This document shows positions 1 through 8,274 of a DNA stretch of 64,000 nucleotides, piece after piece; positions within the stretch are counted from its first letter, which is position 1, and every line of letters starts with the position of its first letter. The notes under the pieces were generated by a model. The model searched no databases. It was not told the DNA's origin and saw only the letters and a list, made by a program, of their open reading frames with translations. Made by a program: the position numbers and the translations under genes. The DNA is from JAHCIE01 sp034431435 (GTDB lineage: Bacteria > Chloroflexota > Anaerolineae > Epilineales > JAHCIE01). The stretch is from assembly GCA_034431435.1 (NCBI GenBank), contig DAOUDG010000030.1, positions 124,001 to 188,000 on the forward strand. The letters run 5' to 3'.

Positions 1-1403
1 ACCGCCAGGCCCTGGGTGGGCGAGTTGGCGATGTAGTAGATGTAGACTTTGGCGCTGGGGCGGGCGCGCGCCCAGTCTGCCCAGAAGGTGTCATCGCCGG
101 GGAAGCTGGCCCCATGGCGGTGATTATAGGTGCAGTCGAAGCCCCATGCCTCGCGGATGCGTCTCGTCGCCGCGCCGCCGCCCCCCGCCAGGCGGCGCAT
201 CGGTAGGCCGCCGCCACTGTGGCAGGCCAGCACGAGGCGGCCCAGGGTGGGGGGCGTCCCGCCCCGGCGTGGGCCGTGGGCGGCTACGGCTGCCAACACC
301 TGCGCCAGGTAGCGGTCCAGCCCGCCTGCAGCGACCAGCCGGCCCGCCTCCGAGCGGCCACCCAACGTCGGGGCCACCAGGATGACGTTGCGGCCGCTGG
401 CGGCGACACCCTCGCGGTAGGCGCGGAAGGGGAAGCGGCGCGGGTCCCAATACTGATCGATGCTCAGCTTGCGCTCCTTCGGCCACTTGTGGCCGTGGAG
501 GTAGAGGATGAGGTCAGCGGTCGCGCCGGGCCGGTAGCCATTGGGGATGAAGATGCCCGTCATGGGCGCGGCACGGGCGCCGAAGGCATCGATGATGCCG
601 AGATCGATGTTGACGTACAGCGTCGTGCCCGCCGCGCTGGTCTCCTGGCGCAGCAGCGCGGGTGTCTCACCCGCGACCGGCCGCGGCTGGGGCGCAGGCG
701 TCGGTCCGACCGGCCCGGTCCCGCCGCCGTCAAGGCGAATGACGGCGAAGTAGAGGGGGTGCTGGATGAAGCCTCGCCCATCGATGGGCACATTCGTCCG
801 CGACACGGAATTGCGGACGTTGCCGCCGACGGTGACCAGGCGGCCCGGCTCCACGGCGACAACGATGTCGCAGTGGGTCTTCATGCCGGGTTTGACGGTA
901 TCGTAGGTCGCGCCGCTGCCGGCGCGGCTCTTGCACACCAGGTCACCGACCTGGGGCGCGATCTCGGTGACGCGGTAGGCCTTGAAGGGGTTGGGGCGGT
1001 TGTGGCGTCGGTTGTCCCTGGCCCAGGCGGTGTAGACGGCGTGGGCCGCCGAGCGACGAAACAGCTTGCCTGCCCCCGCCTGCTGCATCACCCACGAGAT
1101 GAACGCCGCGCTCCACGGGTGGGCCCCCTGGAAGGTCGCGCTGCCCAACTGGCTCTGGCTGTAGGTCTGGCCTACGCCGCGCGCCCAGTAGTCGTGCAGA
1201 ATCGGCAGCGCGCGCGGGTCGCTCTCCTTGAGCGCGCCGTTGTTCCAGCGCGCCAACTCCTGGTTCGCCACGCGCACGATGGCGGCGCGCAGGCGTTGCG
1301 GGGCGGCGGGTAGGGCGGGCGTTGGTGCGGCGCCGCCCGGCCCCGCCCTACCCGCCCCGACCTCGAGGGTCCATGGCCGCCCGTGGGATATAGCGTGGCT
1401 CAT
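1..1403 (-). CDS. DUF2272 - alpha/beta hydrolase fusion protein (3' end outside the window)
   Basis: The minus-strand frame is open from the ATG at 1403 to the window edge, giving at least 467 residues. The first ~200 residues carry a DUF2272-like segment (HPWSAAFISWVM, then AAHAVYTAW, GDLVCKS, HCDIVVAV), which resembles a CHAP/NlpC-type fold with Ser/Ala where a catalytic Cys would be expected. After a Pro-rich linker comes an alpha/beta-hydrolase-like part with LILYLHGHKW (oxyanion-strand-like) and LVLACHSGGG, a nucleophile elbow with Cys instead of Gly two residues before Ser. Its ATG overlaps the stop of the upstream gene (ATGA), so translation is probably coupled. I infer a cell-envelope hydrolase; the substrate is unknown. 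The C-terminus is not visible. Confidence 0.8.
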   Translation of the reverse strand, partial: MSHAISHGRPWTLEVGAGRAGPGGAAPTPALPAAPQRLRAAIVRVANQELARWNNGALKESDPRALPILHDYWARGVGQTYSQSQLGSATFQGAHPWSAAFISWVMQQAGAGKLFRRSAAHAVYTAWARDNRRHNRPNPFKAYRVTEIAPQVGDLVCKSRAGSGATYDTVKPGMKTHCDIVVAVEPGRLVTVGGNVRNSVSRTNVPIDGRGFIQHPLYFAVIRLDGGGTGPVGPTPAPQPRPVAGETPALLRQETSAAGTTLYVNIDLGIIDAFGARAAPMTGIFIPNGYRPGATADLILYLHGHKWPKERKLSIDQYWDPRRFPFRAYREGVAASGRNVILVAPTLGGRSEAGRLVAAGGLDRYLAQVLAAVAAHGPRRGGTPPTLGRLVLACHSGGGLPMRRLAGGGGAATRRIREAWGFDCTYNHRHGASFPGDDTFWADWARARPSAKVYIYYIANSPTQGLA

Positions 1404-2917
1404 GGTTGCCCCCTGCTGCGAGCAGTGCGCAGCCTGGCGGCCAGCGCCATCTTCTCGTCGACGTTGTGGGTCTGGAACGTGCGCGTGCCGTAACCCTTGA
1501 GGTACGCTGTCTTGCCGCGCAGGAAGTCCCAGCGTTGGCCCTCCGGCAACCTCAGCAACTCAGCGCGGTACTTGCGCAGGAACGCGCGGGTCCAACCAGC
1601 GCCGACAGCGAACGAGTAGAGGACCGCCATTCGCACATACCACTCCGACTGGCGCGACGGGAACAGGTCGCGGAACTCGTTGGCGATCCGCTCGCCCGTG
1701 GTGCGCAGGTCCCATAGCCCGACGCGCACCTGCATGGTGGGGTCGGTCCAGGTGGCCGCCGTGGGATACTTCCCGCTGATGGCATGCCAGCCCTTGCCGA
1801 AGGCGCTGCGTTCCACGCCCGGCCCCGGCGGCATATACTGGCAGACCTTCTTGCCGCCAACTGGAGCGCAGCCGTGAGCGCCGGCGGGCGTCTGAAAGAC
1901 GCCCAGTTCAAAGAACGTGGGGCTGTAGCGCCCGGTCTTCGGGTTGAGCTTGCCCGCCGTCGCATCATTGAACAGTCGCCCACCGGCCTCGAAGCGGATG
2001 AAGGCGAGTAGAACATCGATGGGAATGCCGCCCGCCTCCGCCTGATGCCGCGCGAGCAACTGTTCCAGGTTGATGCCCAGGCCCGACGCAGGTCGCTTCG
2101 CCATGCGGAGCGTCTCGCCGACCAGTCGGTCGCTGACATGGACACCGGCCGCCGCGCCCGCCGCCGCGCCTGCCGCCCCGCGCGCTATCGCCCCGCCTAG
2201 CTCCCACTCCCACTCGCCCTGGGCGGGCGGCTCGCTCGCGGCCGGCTGGCCGTTGGCGGGCGCGTCCTTTGGAGCGGCCCCGTTGGCGGCTGGCTCAGCG
2301 CCTGGCGGGGCGGCCGCGCTGGACGGCGGTGGGCCGCCGGTGGGTTGAGGGCCACCTGGAGCCGCCCCGCCACCGCGCCGCGCCTCGATCAGCGCGCGCT
2401 CTGTATCCGGGCCGACGAAGCCGTCGGCGGGCAACTGGCGGCTGCGCTGGAAGTCGCGCACGGCGTCGCGGACCTGCTGGCTCATCACGCCATCCACGGG
2501 CAGTTGCAGGTTCATGACCTGGTTGAGGGACGCCTGCACCCAGCGGGCGTACTCCGAGGCGGACGGCCCTGGCCCCGCCACGTTCACGGCCCACGGTTCC
2601 CTCACCGGGTACGGGTAGGGGAAGGGGCGGGGTCGGGGGCGGGGTCGGCGCGGCGGGTACGGCGGCAGGGGTCGGCGCTGGCCGCCGGCCGGGAGGCGCG
2701 GCCCCATGGGGCGCAGTGGGGTACGATACGCCATGCCACGCGGCGGCGTACGATAGGCCGTGGCGGGGCGCGGCGCGGGCCGGTAGCGAGGTGTCGGCCG
2801 ATACGACGACCCGCTACGCGGCGCGAAGCGGCCCCGATACTCCTGCTCCAACTCCTGCTCCGAACGCCAGCCGTCCTCGGCCTGGTACTCAAAGGTCTCA
2901 CTAGGTAGGGAGATCAT
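1400..2917 (-). CDS. Peptidoglycan-binding protein with lytic-transglycosylase-like C-terminal domain
   Basis: A 505-residue protein. The ATG at 2917 is preferred over the GTG at 2920 because a GAGGAG Shine-Dalgarno lies 7 bases upstream. Residues 1-30 are acidic and aromatic (TFEYQAEDGW, EQELEQEY), 35-110 are Arg/Pro/Tyr-rich, and about 120-178 form a PG_binding_1 domain (WVQASLNQV, VDGVMSQQVRDAVRDFQ, DGFVGPDTERAL). An Ala/Pro linker leads to GEWEWELGG and a Gly/Ala-zipper near 236-270. The last 230 residues look like a soluble lytic transglycosylase fold, with IRFEAGG as a possible catalytic Glu and ELGVFQ as the second motif. There is no classical signal peptide. It probably binds and may cleave peptidoglycan. 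The downstream ATG overlaps the stop. Confidence 0.8.
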   Translation of the reverse strand: MISLPSETFEYQAEDGWRSEQELEQEYRGRFAPRSGSSYRPTPRYRPAPRPATAYRTPPRGMAYRTPLRPMGPRLPAGGQRRPLPPYPPRRPRPRPRPFPYPYPVREPWAVNVAGPGPSASEYARWVQASLNQVMNLQLPVDGVMSQQVRDAVRDFQRSRQLPADGFVGPDTERALIEARRGGGAAPGGPQPTGGPPPSSAAAPPGAEPAANGAAPKDAPANGQPAASEPPAQGEWEWELGGAIARGAAGAAAGAAAGVHVSDRLVGETLRMAKRPASGLGINLEQLLARHQAEAGGIPIDVLLAFIRFEAGGRLFNDATAGKLNPKTGRYSPTFFELGVFQTPAGAHGCAPVGGKKVCQYMPPGPGVERSAFGKGWHAISGKYPTAATWTDPTMQVRVGLWDLRTTGERIANEFRDLFPSRQSEWYVRMAVLYSFAVGAGWTRAFLRKYRAELLRLPEGQRWDFLRGKTAYLKGYGTRTFQTHNVDEKMALAARLRTARSRGQP

Positions 2918-3011
2918 CACTGGACTCCTCTCGCGCCGCGCTCACGGGGGACGTGGCCTGCCCGCGTCTGGCGCTTATGCGACCCGCACGGGGTCGGCGT
3001 CACTCGTCACC

Positions 3012-4169
3012 TCAGCCAGGCTCTTCCGGCTGGGCCATTCTCGGTTCCAGCGTTGCTGCCAGGGCGGCTGCGGCCTGCTCGATGGCCTCGCGCCGATGGC
3101 GGGCTGTCAAGACCCACGTGACGTGCGCGCTGTCGCCCTCTCCCCCCCGCAGTAGGGTTCGCACCCCGGCTGCTAACAGGCGTCGGTGGACTTCCTGGGC
3201 TGTTGTGGTGGGCAGCGGCGGTAGACTCTGCACCGGGAACAGCCCCCCTGTGGTTCGCAGGCCCCCATCGGTGAGCCGCCGCCGAAATAGAGCGACGCGC
3301 GCGGCGAGGCGGTGACGGGCCATCTCACCCTGCTCCTCGTTGAGGTCGAGGGCGTGGCGCGCGGCGTGGATGTGGGCCGCTGACGGCGGGCTACAGTGCA
3401 CGCGAGTCTGGCTGGCGACCTTGAACCGCGCGACCATATCCGCGCTCCCCGACAGGCACGTGACCGGGACACCGAGCGCCTTTGCCAGCGAGGCCACGAT
3501 CAGGATGCTCGGCCCGTGCAGACCCAGCCGCCGCAGCGACCCGCCACCGCCGTGTCCGTAGGGGGCGGCGCGCGACGGCGCTTCGCCGAGCAGGCCCAGC
3601 GCCTGCGTATCGTCGACGACCAACATCCCGTCACGAGGTCGGATGGCCGCCACATACTCGCGCAGCGGCGTGCTTGCGCCGCAGCAGACGCACACACCGT
3701 CGGCAAGAACGATTGGGCGTCGGCGCGGATCGGCCTCGATGAGCCGCCGCAGGGCGTCGACGTTGCGGTGCGGGAAGTGGCGGACCGGCACGCCGCGCAC
3801 CGCGGCCTGGAGCGTGGCCCAGCGAGCGATGGGATACGCGCCTGCGTCGACGTAGATCGCCGCTCCGTCGCGACCCAACCAGCCAAACACGTCCCAGAAG
3901 ACGTGGAGCGATGACGTGCCTAGCGCGCCCGCCTCGCACCCCTGGAGCCGCGCCAGGCGCGCCGCGACTTCGGCCGCGCCTGGCGGGTCGGCCAGGGCGG
4001 CCGGCGTCCCCGTGGTCAGGCGCGGCCATGGCGGCAGCGACGGGTGGGCATGCCAGAAGCCGAGATACAGGCCGGAGGTGAAGTCAAGCACGGCGGCGTC
4101 TCCCACGTGTTCGTTGCGCCCGCCTGTCCGGCCGGGACCCGGCGCGGCAGCCCGGCCAGAACATGGCAA
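3012..4169 (-). CDS. AONS-like PLP-dependent aminotransferase family protein
   Basis: A fold-type I PLP enzyme of about 385 residues, closest to the alpha-oxoamine synthase group (BioF, Kbl, CqsA), which condense an amino acid with an acyl-CoA. Visible motifs are the cofactor-binding Asp in LVVDDTQALG (residues 183-192; the usual following His is Gln) and the Schiff-base Lys in ASLAKALGVP (Lys230). The N-terminal glycine-rich acyl-CoA/substrate part is less typical. The longest reading starts at TTG 4169, 24 bases after the upstream stop and without a strong Shine-Dalgarno; a GTG near residue 22 or 27 is an alternative. It sits in the middle of the six-gene operon, where a biosynthetic enzyme is unexpected. 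Confidence 0.75.
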   Translation of the reverse strand: MPCSGRAAAPGPGRTGGRNEHVGDAAVLDFTSGLYLGFWHAHPSLPPWPRLTTGTPAALADPPGAAEVAARLARLQGCEAGALGTSSLHVFWDVFGWLGRDGAAIYVDAGAYPIARWATLQAAVRGVPVRHFPHRNVDALRRLIEADPRRRPIVLADGVCVCCGASTPLREYVAAIRPRDGMLVVDDTQALGLLGEAPSRAAPYGHGGGGSLRRLGLHGPSILIVASLAKALGVPVTCLSGSADMVARFKVASQTRVHCSPPSAAHIHAARHALDLNEEQGEMARHRLAARVALFRRRLTDGGLRTTGGLFPVQSLPPLPTTTAQEVHRRLLAAGVRTLLRGGEGDSAHVTWVLTARHRREAIEQAAAALAATLEPRMAQPEEPG

Positions 4170-4193
4170 TCCCAGTTGGTAGACGACGATCGA

Positions 4194-6011
4194 CTACGAG
4201 GCGCGCGCGTCGCGGCGCGCGCGGAACCGCGATGTCGTTGGCGCGGGGGCCGGTAGCGACGCCCCGCCCGGCCCGCTGCCGTTCGCGCGCAGCAGCAGGG
4301 TGGAGGGCTGCGTAGCGATGAGGTTGCGCTGCTGCGGACTGGTGGCGTCGGCGGTGAGGTCGACGCCCGTCACGATGCGGTAGGCGTGGATGTAGGACTG
4401 AATCTGCGACCGCCAGTAGCGCGCCCACACCTTGGCCTGGTCGCGGGTGGCGTCGTTCCATCGACCGAAGCGCACCGTGAGCAGAATCTGCTCGCCGAAG
4501 TGGCCCAGATCGCGGAAGTGCATGATGTTGGCGCCCGGCCAGCCCTGCAGACGCTTCATGGCGTCCACGCGATCCATCCAGGGCTCCGGATAATCGACCA
4601 TGATGCGGGTCGGCAGCGCCTCGCGGAACTCCGGCCGCGCCAACAGCCACTGCTGCATCAGCATCTCGACGCGAGCGGTGGAGGGCAGGTCGCCCCACTG
4701 GTTGTGCTGGCCCTCGGTCAGTTGTAGGTGCAGGTCGCGCAGGGCGATGAGGATCGGGAAGGCGTCGGACACGACGGTCGTGTCGTCGTCCTGGCGGTAG
4801 AACTGGGTGCATAGGTACAGCAGGCTGTGGAACGCTTCCAGGAACTTGCTGCGGCTATCGGCGGTGCGCAGGGGCGGCACGGCCTTGCCTTCCAGGGTCA
4901 GGCCGTAGTGGTGGTCGTATTCGTAGGCGCGGCGGATGACCGACAGGCGGTGCTGCTCATCCTGGATGTAGCCCCATAGCAGGTTGTTCAGGGGACGCAG
5001 CGGGTCCAGTTCCATCATCGCCAGGGGGTCGCGATCAGCCGGGCCGCGGATGTTCTGGAAGCGACGGCTGACGGCGTTCATCGTTTGAACCAGCAGGCCC
5101 TGCTCGTGCCAGTACGACCAGATCAGCTCCATCAGGCACGGGGCGATCAGCTTCTCGCGCAGGATGCCATAGCACCGCTCAGCTTCGTCTTCTTGATCGC
5201 GCCGAGTGATGTCGTCGTCGCGGAAGATGGCCGACTTGAGACGGACATCCGACAACTTGCGACGGATGACGGCCAGGTAGGGCAGCACGCGGGAAGATGT
5301 CCCATTGACCTGCTCGAGGTAGGTGTCAAACCAGCGTTGGCTCAGTTGGAGCTGGTTGACGGTGATGTCGCGCTCCTCGGCGGGCTGCACGAAGCGAGGA
5401 TCATTCAGCAACGCAGTGAAGGCATCCTCGTCGGCGAAGGGTACGATGCCGCAGCCCGCGCTGACGAAGGCCTCGGTAGCGACCTTTAGGAGGCGATAGG
5501 CATCGGTGTCGGTGAAGGGCAGGAAGCGCCGCTCGCGGAGCGCGAGGCGGATGTGGTTGACAAGAAGGGCGTCCTCGGGCGAGGTCAGTGTCCGTGGGGG
5601 TAGCGTTCCCCCGCACAGGATGAAGTCCATGAAGTCGAAGTAGTTGTTGAACGACAACCATTCGGTGCTATACTCGACGGTCAGCCATAGCGGCAGGTCG
5701 GGTGTAGCGGCCGCCGAGCTGCGGCTCAGGCGCGTCGAGACGACTACGGATGGCCGTCGCCCGCTGCCCTCCTGGTTCACCAGGTCTGGCTCGCCGACGA
5801 TGCGCCGCACTCGCCCCAGGTCGGGAGCCTGCTCGCCGGGCAGGTCGACAACGCGGGTGGTGCGCGTCTCTTCCACCACTCGCGCGGTCTCGCCCGTGAA
5901 CGGGTCGGTGATGTCGGTCTGCGTCACCTCATCCACTGCCTCTACCACGTCGCCTTCTTCATTCTCACTGCGGACGGCCTTGACCGTCCGTCGTCGACGT
6001 TGCTCGGTCAT
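4194..6011 (-). CDS. 605-residue protein of unknown function, mostly helical
   Basis: I do not recognise this protein. The start is supported by AAGGAGGT six bases before the ATG. Residues 1-100 are polar, rich in Glu/Thr/Arg and probably disordered. Residues 105-560 are rich in aromatic and charged residues with helical character (for example LTVEYSTEWLSFNNYFDFMDF and SYWHEQGLLVQTMNAVSRRF). There is no signal peptide or membrane segment. The last 35 residues are Gly/Pro/Arg-rich. It is co-transcribed with the metallopeptidase-like gene 13 bases upstream and the PLP-enzyme gene downstream. Size and lack of motifs suggest a structural or scaffold role, but that is only a guess. Confidence 0.8.
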   Translation of the reverse strand: MTEQRRRRTVKAVRSENEEGDVVEAVDEVTQTDITDPFTGETARVVEETRTTRVVDLPGEQAPDLGRVRRIVGEPDLVNQEGSGRRPSVVVSTRLSRSSAAATPDLPLWLTVEYSTEWLSFNNYFDFMDFILCGGTLPPRTLTSPEDALLVNHIRLALRERRFLPFTDTDAYRLLKVATEAFVSAGCGIVPFADEDAFTALLNDPRFVQPAEERDITVNQLQLSQRWFDTYLEQVNGTSSRVLPYLAVIRRKLSDVRLKSAIFRDDDITRRDQEDEAERCYGILREKLIAPCLMELIWSYWHEQGLLVQTMNAVSRRFQNIRGPADRDPLAMMELDPLRPLNNLLWGYIQDEQHRLSVIRRAYEYDHHYGLTLEGKAVPPLRTADSRSKFLEAFHSLLYLCTQFYRQDDDTTVVSDAFPILIALRDLHLQLTEGQHNQWGDLPSTARVEMLMQQWLLARPEFREALPTRIMVDYPEPWMDRVDAMKRLQGWPGANIMHFRDLGHFGEQILLTVRFGRWNDATRDQAKVWARYWRSQIQSYIHAYRIVTGVDLTADATSPQQRNLIATQPSTLLLRANGSGPGGASLPAPAPTTSRFRARRDARAS

Positions 6012-6024
6012 GGAAACCTCCTTG

Positions 6025-7389
6025 CTACGGTTGCCAGGCTGGAGCCTGGCGGCCCCAGGTCATGGTCGGAATTACGCGGGTTTGGGCGCGGGTGGCGCAG
6101 ATGGCCGACGTGTCGAGGCTGCTCTGCATCGCCCAGTCGGTGAGCAGGTCGGCGGCAATGCGGCTCTCGCGCTCAGGGCTGAGCCGACCGTCGGCCTTAG
6201 CCTGCCCGATGGCGGCGAGGACGAGGGACGGCGGAGCCGCCTGCATCTTGAGCCGCGAGCCGCGCCAACCCTCGAACACGGCCCTCAGGCGGGTGGGCGT
6301 TCGATCCGGGGTTGCCAGTGTCTCCTTGAGGGAGGCGCCCCTCAGCGAGCGTGGGCGGTGGTGAACCACCAGCGAGACGAAGGCGGGCATGACCTGCTCC
6401 AGCGCGTCTAGCAGGGCCAGCTTGGTAGGGGTCAGGCGCTGCTTGGGGTAGAGAACCTCCCAGGTGTCGGCCACCGCCCGCCATTGCGGGTCAGGGTACA
6501 GGGCGTCGCCCAGGGCCGCGCTCAGCTTGACCCGAACCCAGGGAATAGGGTGCGGATCGTCTACGCCGACGCGGAAAACGAAGGGGGCGGGCAGACTCAC
6601 GACACTCATCAGCCCCATGGTCCCGGCAATGCCCACGCGGGCCACCGACCACAGGTCGGACAGGATTTCCGAGATCCAGCGCTCCCACAGCTGCCAGACG
6701 ATTGCCTCGCGCGGCCCGCTGCGCTGCATGCCTTGCAGTACGGGCTGTAGCGACGAGACCAGCCCCAGCAGGGCCGCGCCCTGGTGACCGACCTCATGCA
6801 CCAGCGACGAGGCGATGCCACTACCCACCATGCGCTCGCGGGGAACCTGGATAATGGCTACCGGGTTCTCGCCGCCGCCTGGCAGGCGCGTGCGGGCACG
6901 GCGGATGGCCGCCCCGTGGCCGCGCTGTAGGTAGCATACGACCGGCGGCGCGTCGTAGAAGCCGCCTGGCAGGTCCAGGGCGTCAGCGGCGACCACGTCC
7001 AGCCCCGACAGCCAGACACCGTTGTCGTGCTCGCTGCGCTGGGTTATCACGTCGGCGAAGATGTCGAACTGGGACAGCATGGTGTTGAAGTGCAGCTTCA
7101 GAATCGCGTAGCGGCGCTGCGCCTCGGCGACGGGCAGCTGCGCTGCCTGGGGGCTATGCAGCCAGGCCAGGTACTCCTGCGCCAGTCGCCGCAAAACGTG
7201 ACGACCGCGAGCCAGATAGCCCTCGATGGCCGTCTGGGCTGCGATTGAGGGGGCGGCGGCCAACACCATCGTCTCGTACAGGACGAAGGGCTTGACGCGC
7301 TCAACCCGTGTCAGCAGCGCTCGCGTTTCGAGGGCGAGCATCTGGCGGATGCCGTCGCCGGCGAGCGCGGTCGCGGGAGACTCGTGCAT
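6025..7389 (-). CDS. Putative zinc metallopeptidase (HEVGH motif)
   Basis: A 454-residue protein starting at an ATG with GGGAGGA seven bases upstream. The centre carries SSLVHEVGHQGAALLG: a HExxH zinc site at residues 198-202. About 39 residues later comes EILSD (Glu241, Asp245), which fits the third-ligand ExxxD helix of gluzincins. The first 160 residues are helical and the last 150 are helical with basic patches (RGSRLKM). A Gly/Ala/Val stretch near 245-265 (VARVGIAGTMGLMSVVSLP) is hydrophobic enough to contact membrane. There is no signal peptide. I cannot assign it to a named MEROPS family. Its operon position suggests it processes or releases one of the neighbouring proteins. Confidence 0.75.
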   Translation of the reverse strand: MHESPATALAGDGIRQMLALETRALLTRVERVKPFVLYETMVLAAAPSIAAQTAIEGYLARGRHVLRRLAQEYLAWLHSPQAAQLPVAEAQRRYAILKLHFNTMLSQFDIFADVITQRSEHDNGVWLSGLDVVAADALDLPGGFYDAPPVVCYLQRGHGAAIRRARTRLPGGGENPVAIIQVPRERMVGSGIASSLVHEVGHQGAALLGLVSSLQPVLQGMQRSGPREAIVWQLWERWISEILSDLWSVARVGIAGTMGLMSVVSLPAPFVFRVGVDDPHPIPWVRVKLSAALGDALYPDPQWRAVADTWEVLYPKQRLTPTKLALLDALEQVMPAFVSLVVHHRPRSLRGASLKETLATPDRTPTRLRAVFEGWRGSRLKMQAAPPSLVLAAIGQAKADGRLSPERESRIAADLLTDWAMQSSLDTSAICATRAQTRVIPTMTWGRQAPAWQP

Positions 7390-7416
7390 GACGCTGTCCT
7401 CCCTGTCTGGCTACCC

Positions 7417-8274
7417 CTAGCGATAGACGCCGAACAGCACGACGTGGTGGCCACGCCGAACCCAACGCCCCGACATGGGCCGCCGACCGGGGCGCTGCGG
7501 CCCGTAACCGGGGTGACCGGCCATGCCCGACGGCGGTTTTGCGCTCAACAGGCCGGGCGCATGCTGCTGCGCCGCCGACATGACAGCCTGCTGGGCGACG
7601 GCCTGCGGTGGCGCGTTAGGGGGGGCAGTGGCGGCCTCCTGGGCGGCGGCGCTGGCGAAGCGTACGTAGTTGCGGGCCAACTCGAACTCCTGGTCTTCGG
7701 CGCTTAGCCCTTCCAGTTCCAGGCCGAAGGCCTTACCCGCCGCCGTGCCCAGGGACGAGCCGAGAGCCGTGCCGACGCCGGGCGCAACGAACGTACCCAG
7801 CGCGCCACCGACCATCGGGAGGGCCTGCTTGGCGACGCCCTTGAGGATGCCGCCGAGGGCGGAGCCGAGGGGGCCGCGCACGACCTTGCCTATGCCGCGA
7901 CTGACGCGGCGGATGAGCTTGCCGAGAAACTGGTCCAGCTCCGCCTCGCTGTTGATCTCTAGCAGTTCGGCAGCTAGCTCCAATTCCATCGATTCGCCCA
8001 GTGGCCCTTCGCCCGCATACTCATAGCCGTACTCGCCGGCGTAGGGGCCTTCGGCCTCGCCCCACATCTCGCCGGTATACTCACCCTGGTATTCGCCGGC
8101 GTAGGGGCCTTCGGCCTCGCCCCACGTCTCGCCGCTATACTCGCCCTGGTACTCGCCGGCGTAGGGGCCTTCCGCCTCGCCGAACATGCCCCCGCCGGTC
8201 TCGTAGCCGAACTCGGCCGGCCCGAACTCGTAGGTCTCCCATGTTTCGGCCTGGGTACGATCGATATCGTGCAT
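7417..8274 (-). CDS. Acidic repeat / glycine-zipper protein, first gene of the operon
   Basis: A 285-residue protein. The start at 8274 is chosen because AAGGAGGAT lies six bases upstream; the longer frame to 8295 has none. Residues 1-30 are acidic and aromatic. Residues 31-90 are three 20-residue repeats built on GEAEGPYAGEY. Residues 96-125 form an amphipathic segment (MELELAAELLEINSEAELDQ). Residues 127-184 are a long glycine zipper (GPLGSALGGILKG, MVGGALGTFVAPGVGTALG) able to insert in or pack on a membrane. LSAEDQEFELARNYVRFA follows, then a Pro/Arg-rich tail. There is no signal peptide or known domain. The combination resembles a pore-forming or self-assembling surface protein, which is inference. 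Confidence 0.8.
   Translation of the reverse strand: MHDIDRTQAETWETYEFGPAEFGYETGGGMFGEAEGPYAGEYQGEYSGETWGEAEGPYAGEYQGEYTGEMWGEAEGPYAGEYGYEYAGEGPLGESMELELAAELLEINSEAELDQFLGKLIRRVSRGIGKVVRGPLGSALGGILKGVAKQALPMVGGALGTFVAPGVGTALGSSLGTAAGKAFGLELEGLSAEDQEFELARNYVRFASAAAQEAATAPPNAPPQAVAQQAVMSAAQQHAPGLLSAKPPSGMAGHPGYGPQRPGRRPMSGRWVRRGHHVVLFGVYR
8005..8184 (-). repeat. Three tandem 60-bp repeats inside the glycine-zipper gene
   Basis: Units at 8125-8184, 8065-8124 and 8005-8064 each encode 20 residues beginning with F/W-GEAEGPYAGEY. The first two are nearly identical at DNA level; the third diverges in its last half (GYEYAGEG). Confidence 0.95.

Noticed and set aside
219..1313. Plus-strand open frame of 364 codons at the left end
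   Set aside because: It mirrors the minus-strand DUF2272-hydrolase gene, which has recognisable domains and an ATGA overlap with its neighbour; the plus frame has no motif or ribosome site.
8005..8184. Possible CRISPR array from the 60-bp repeats
   Set aside because: The units are contiguous, in frame and encode protein repeats; there are no spacers.
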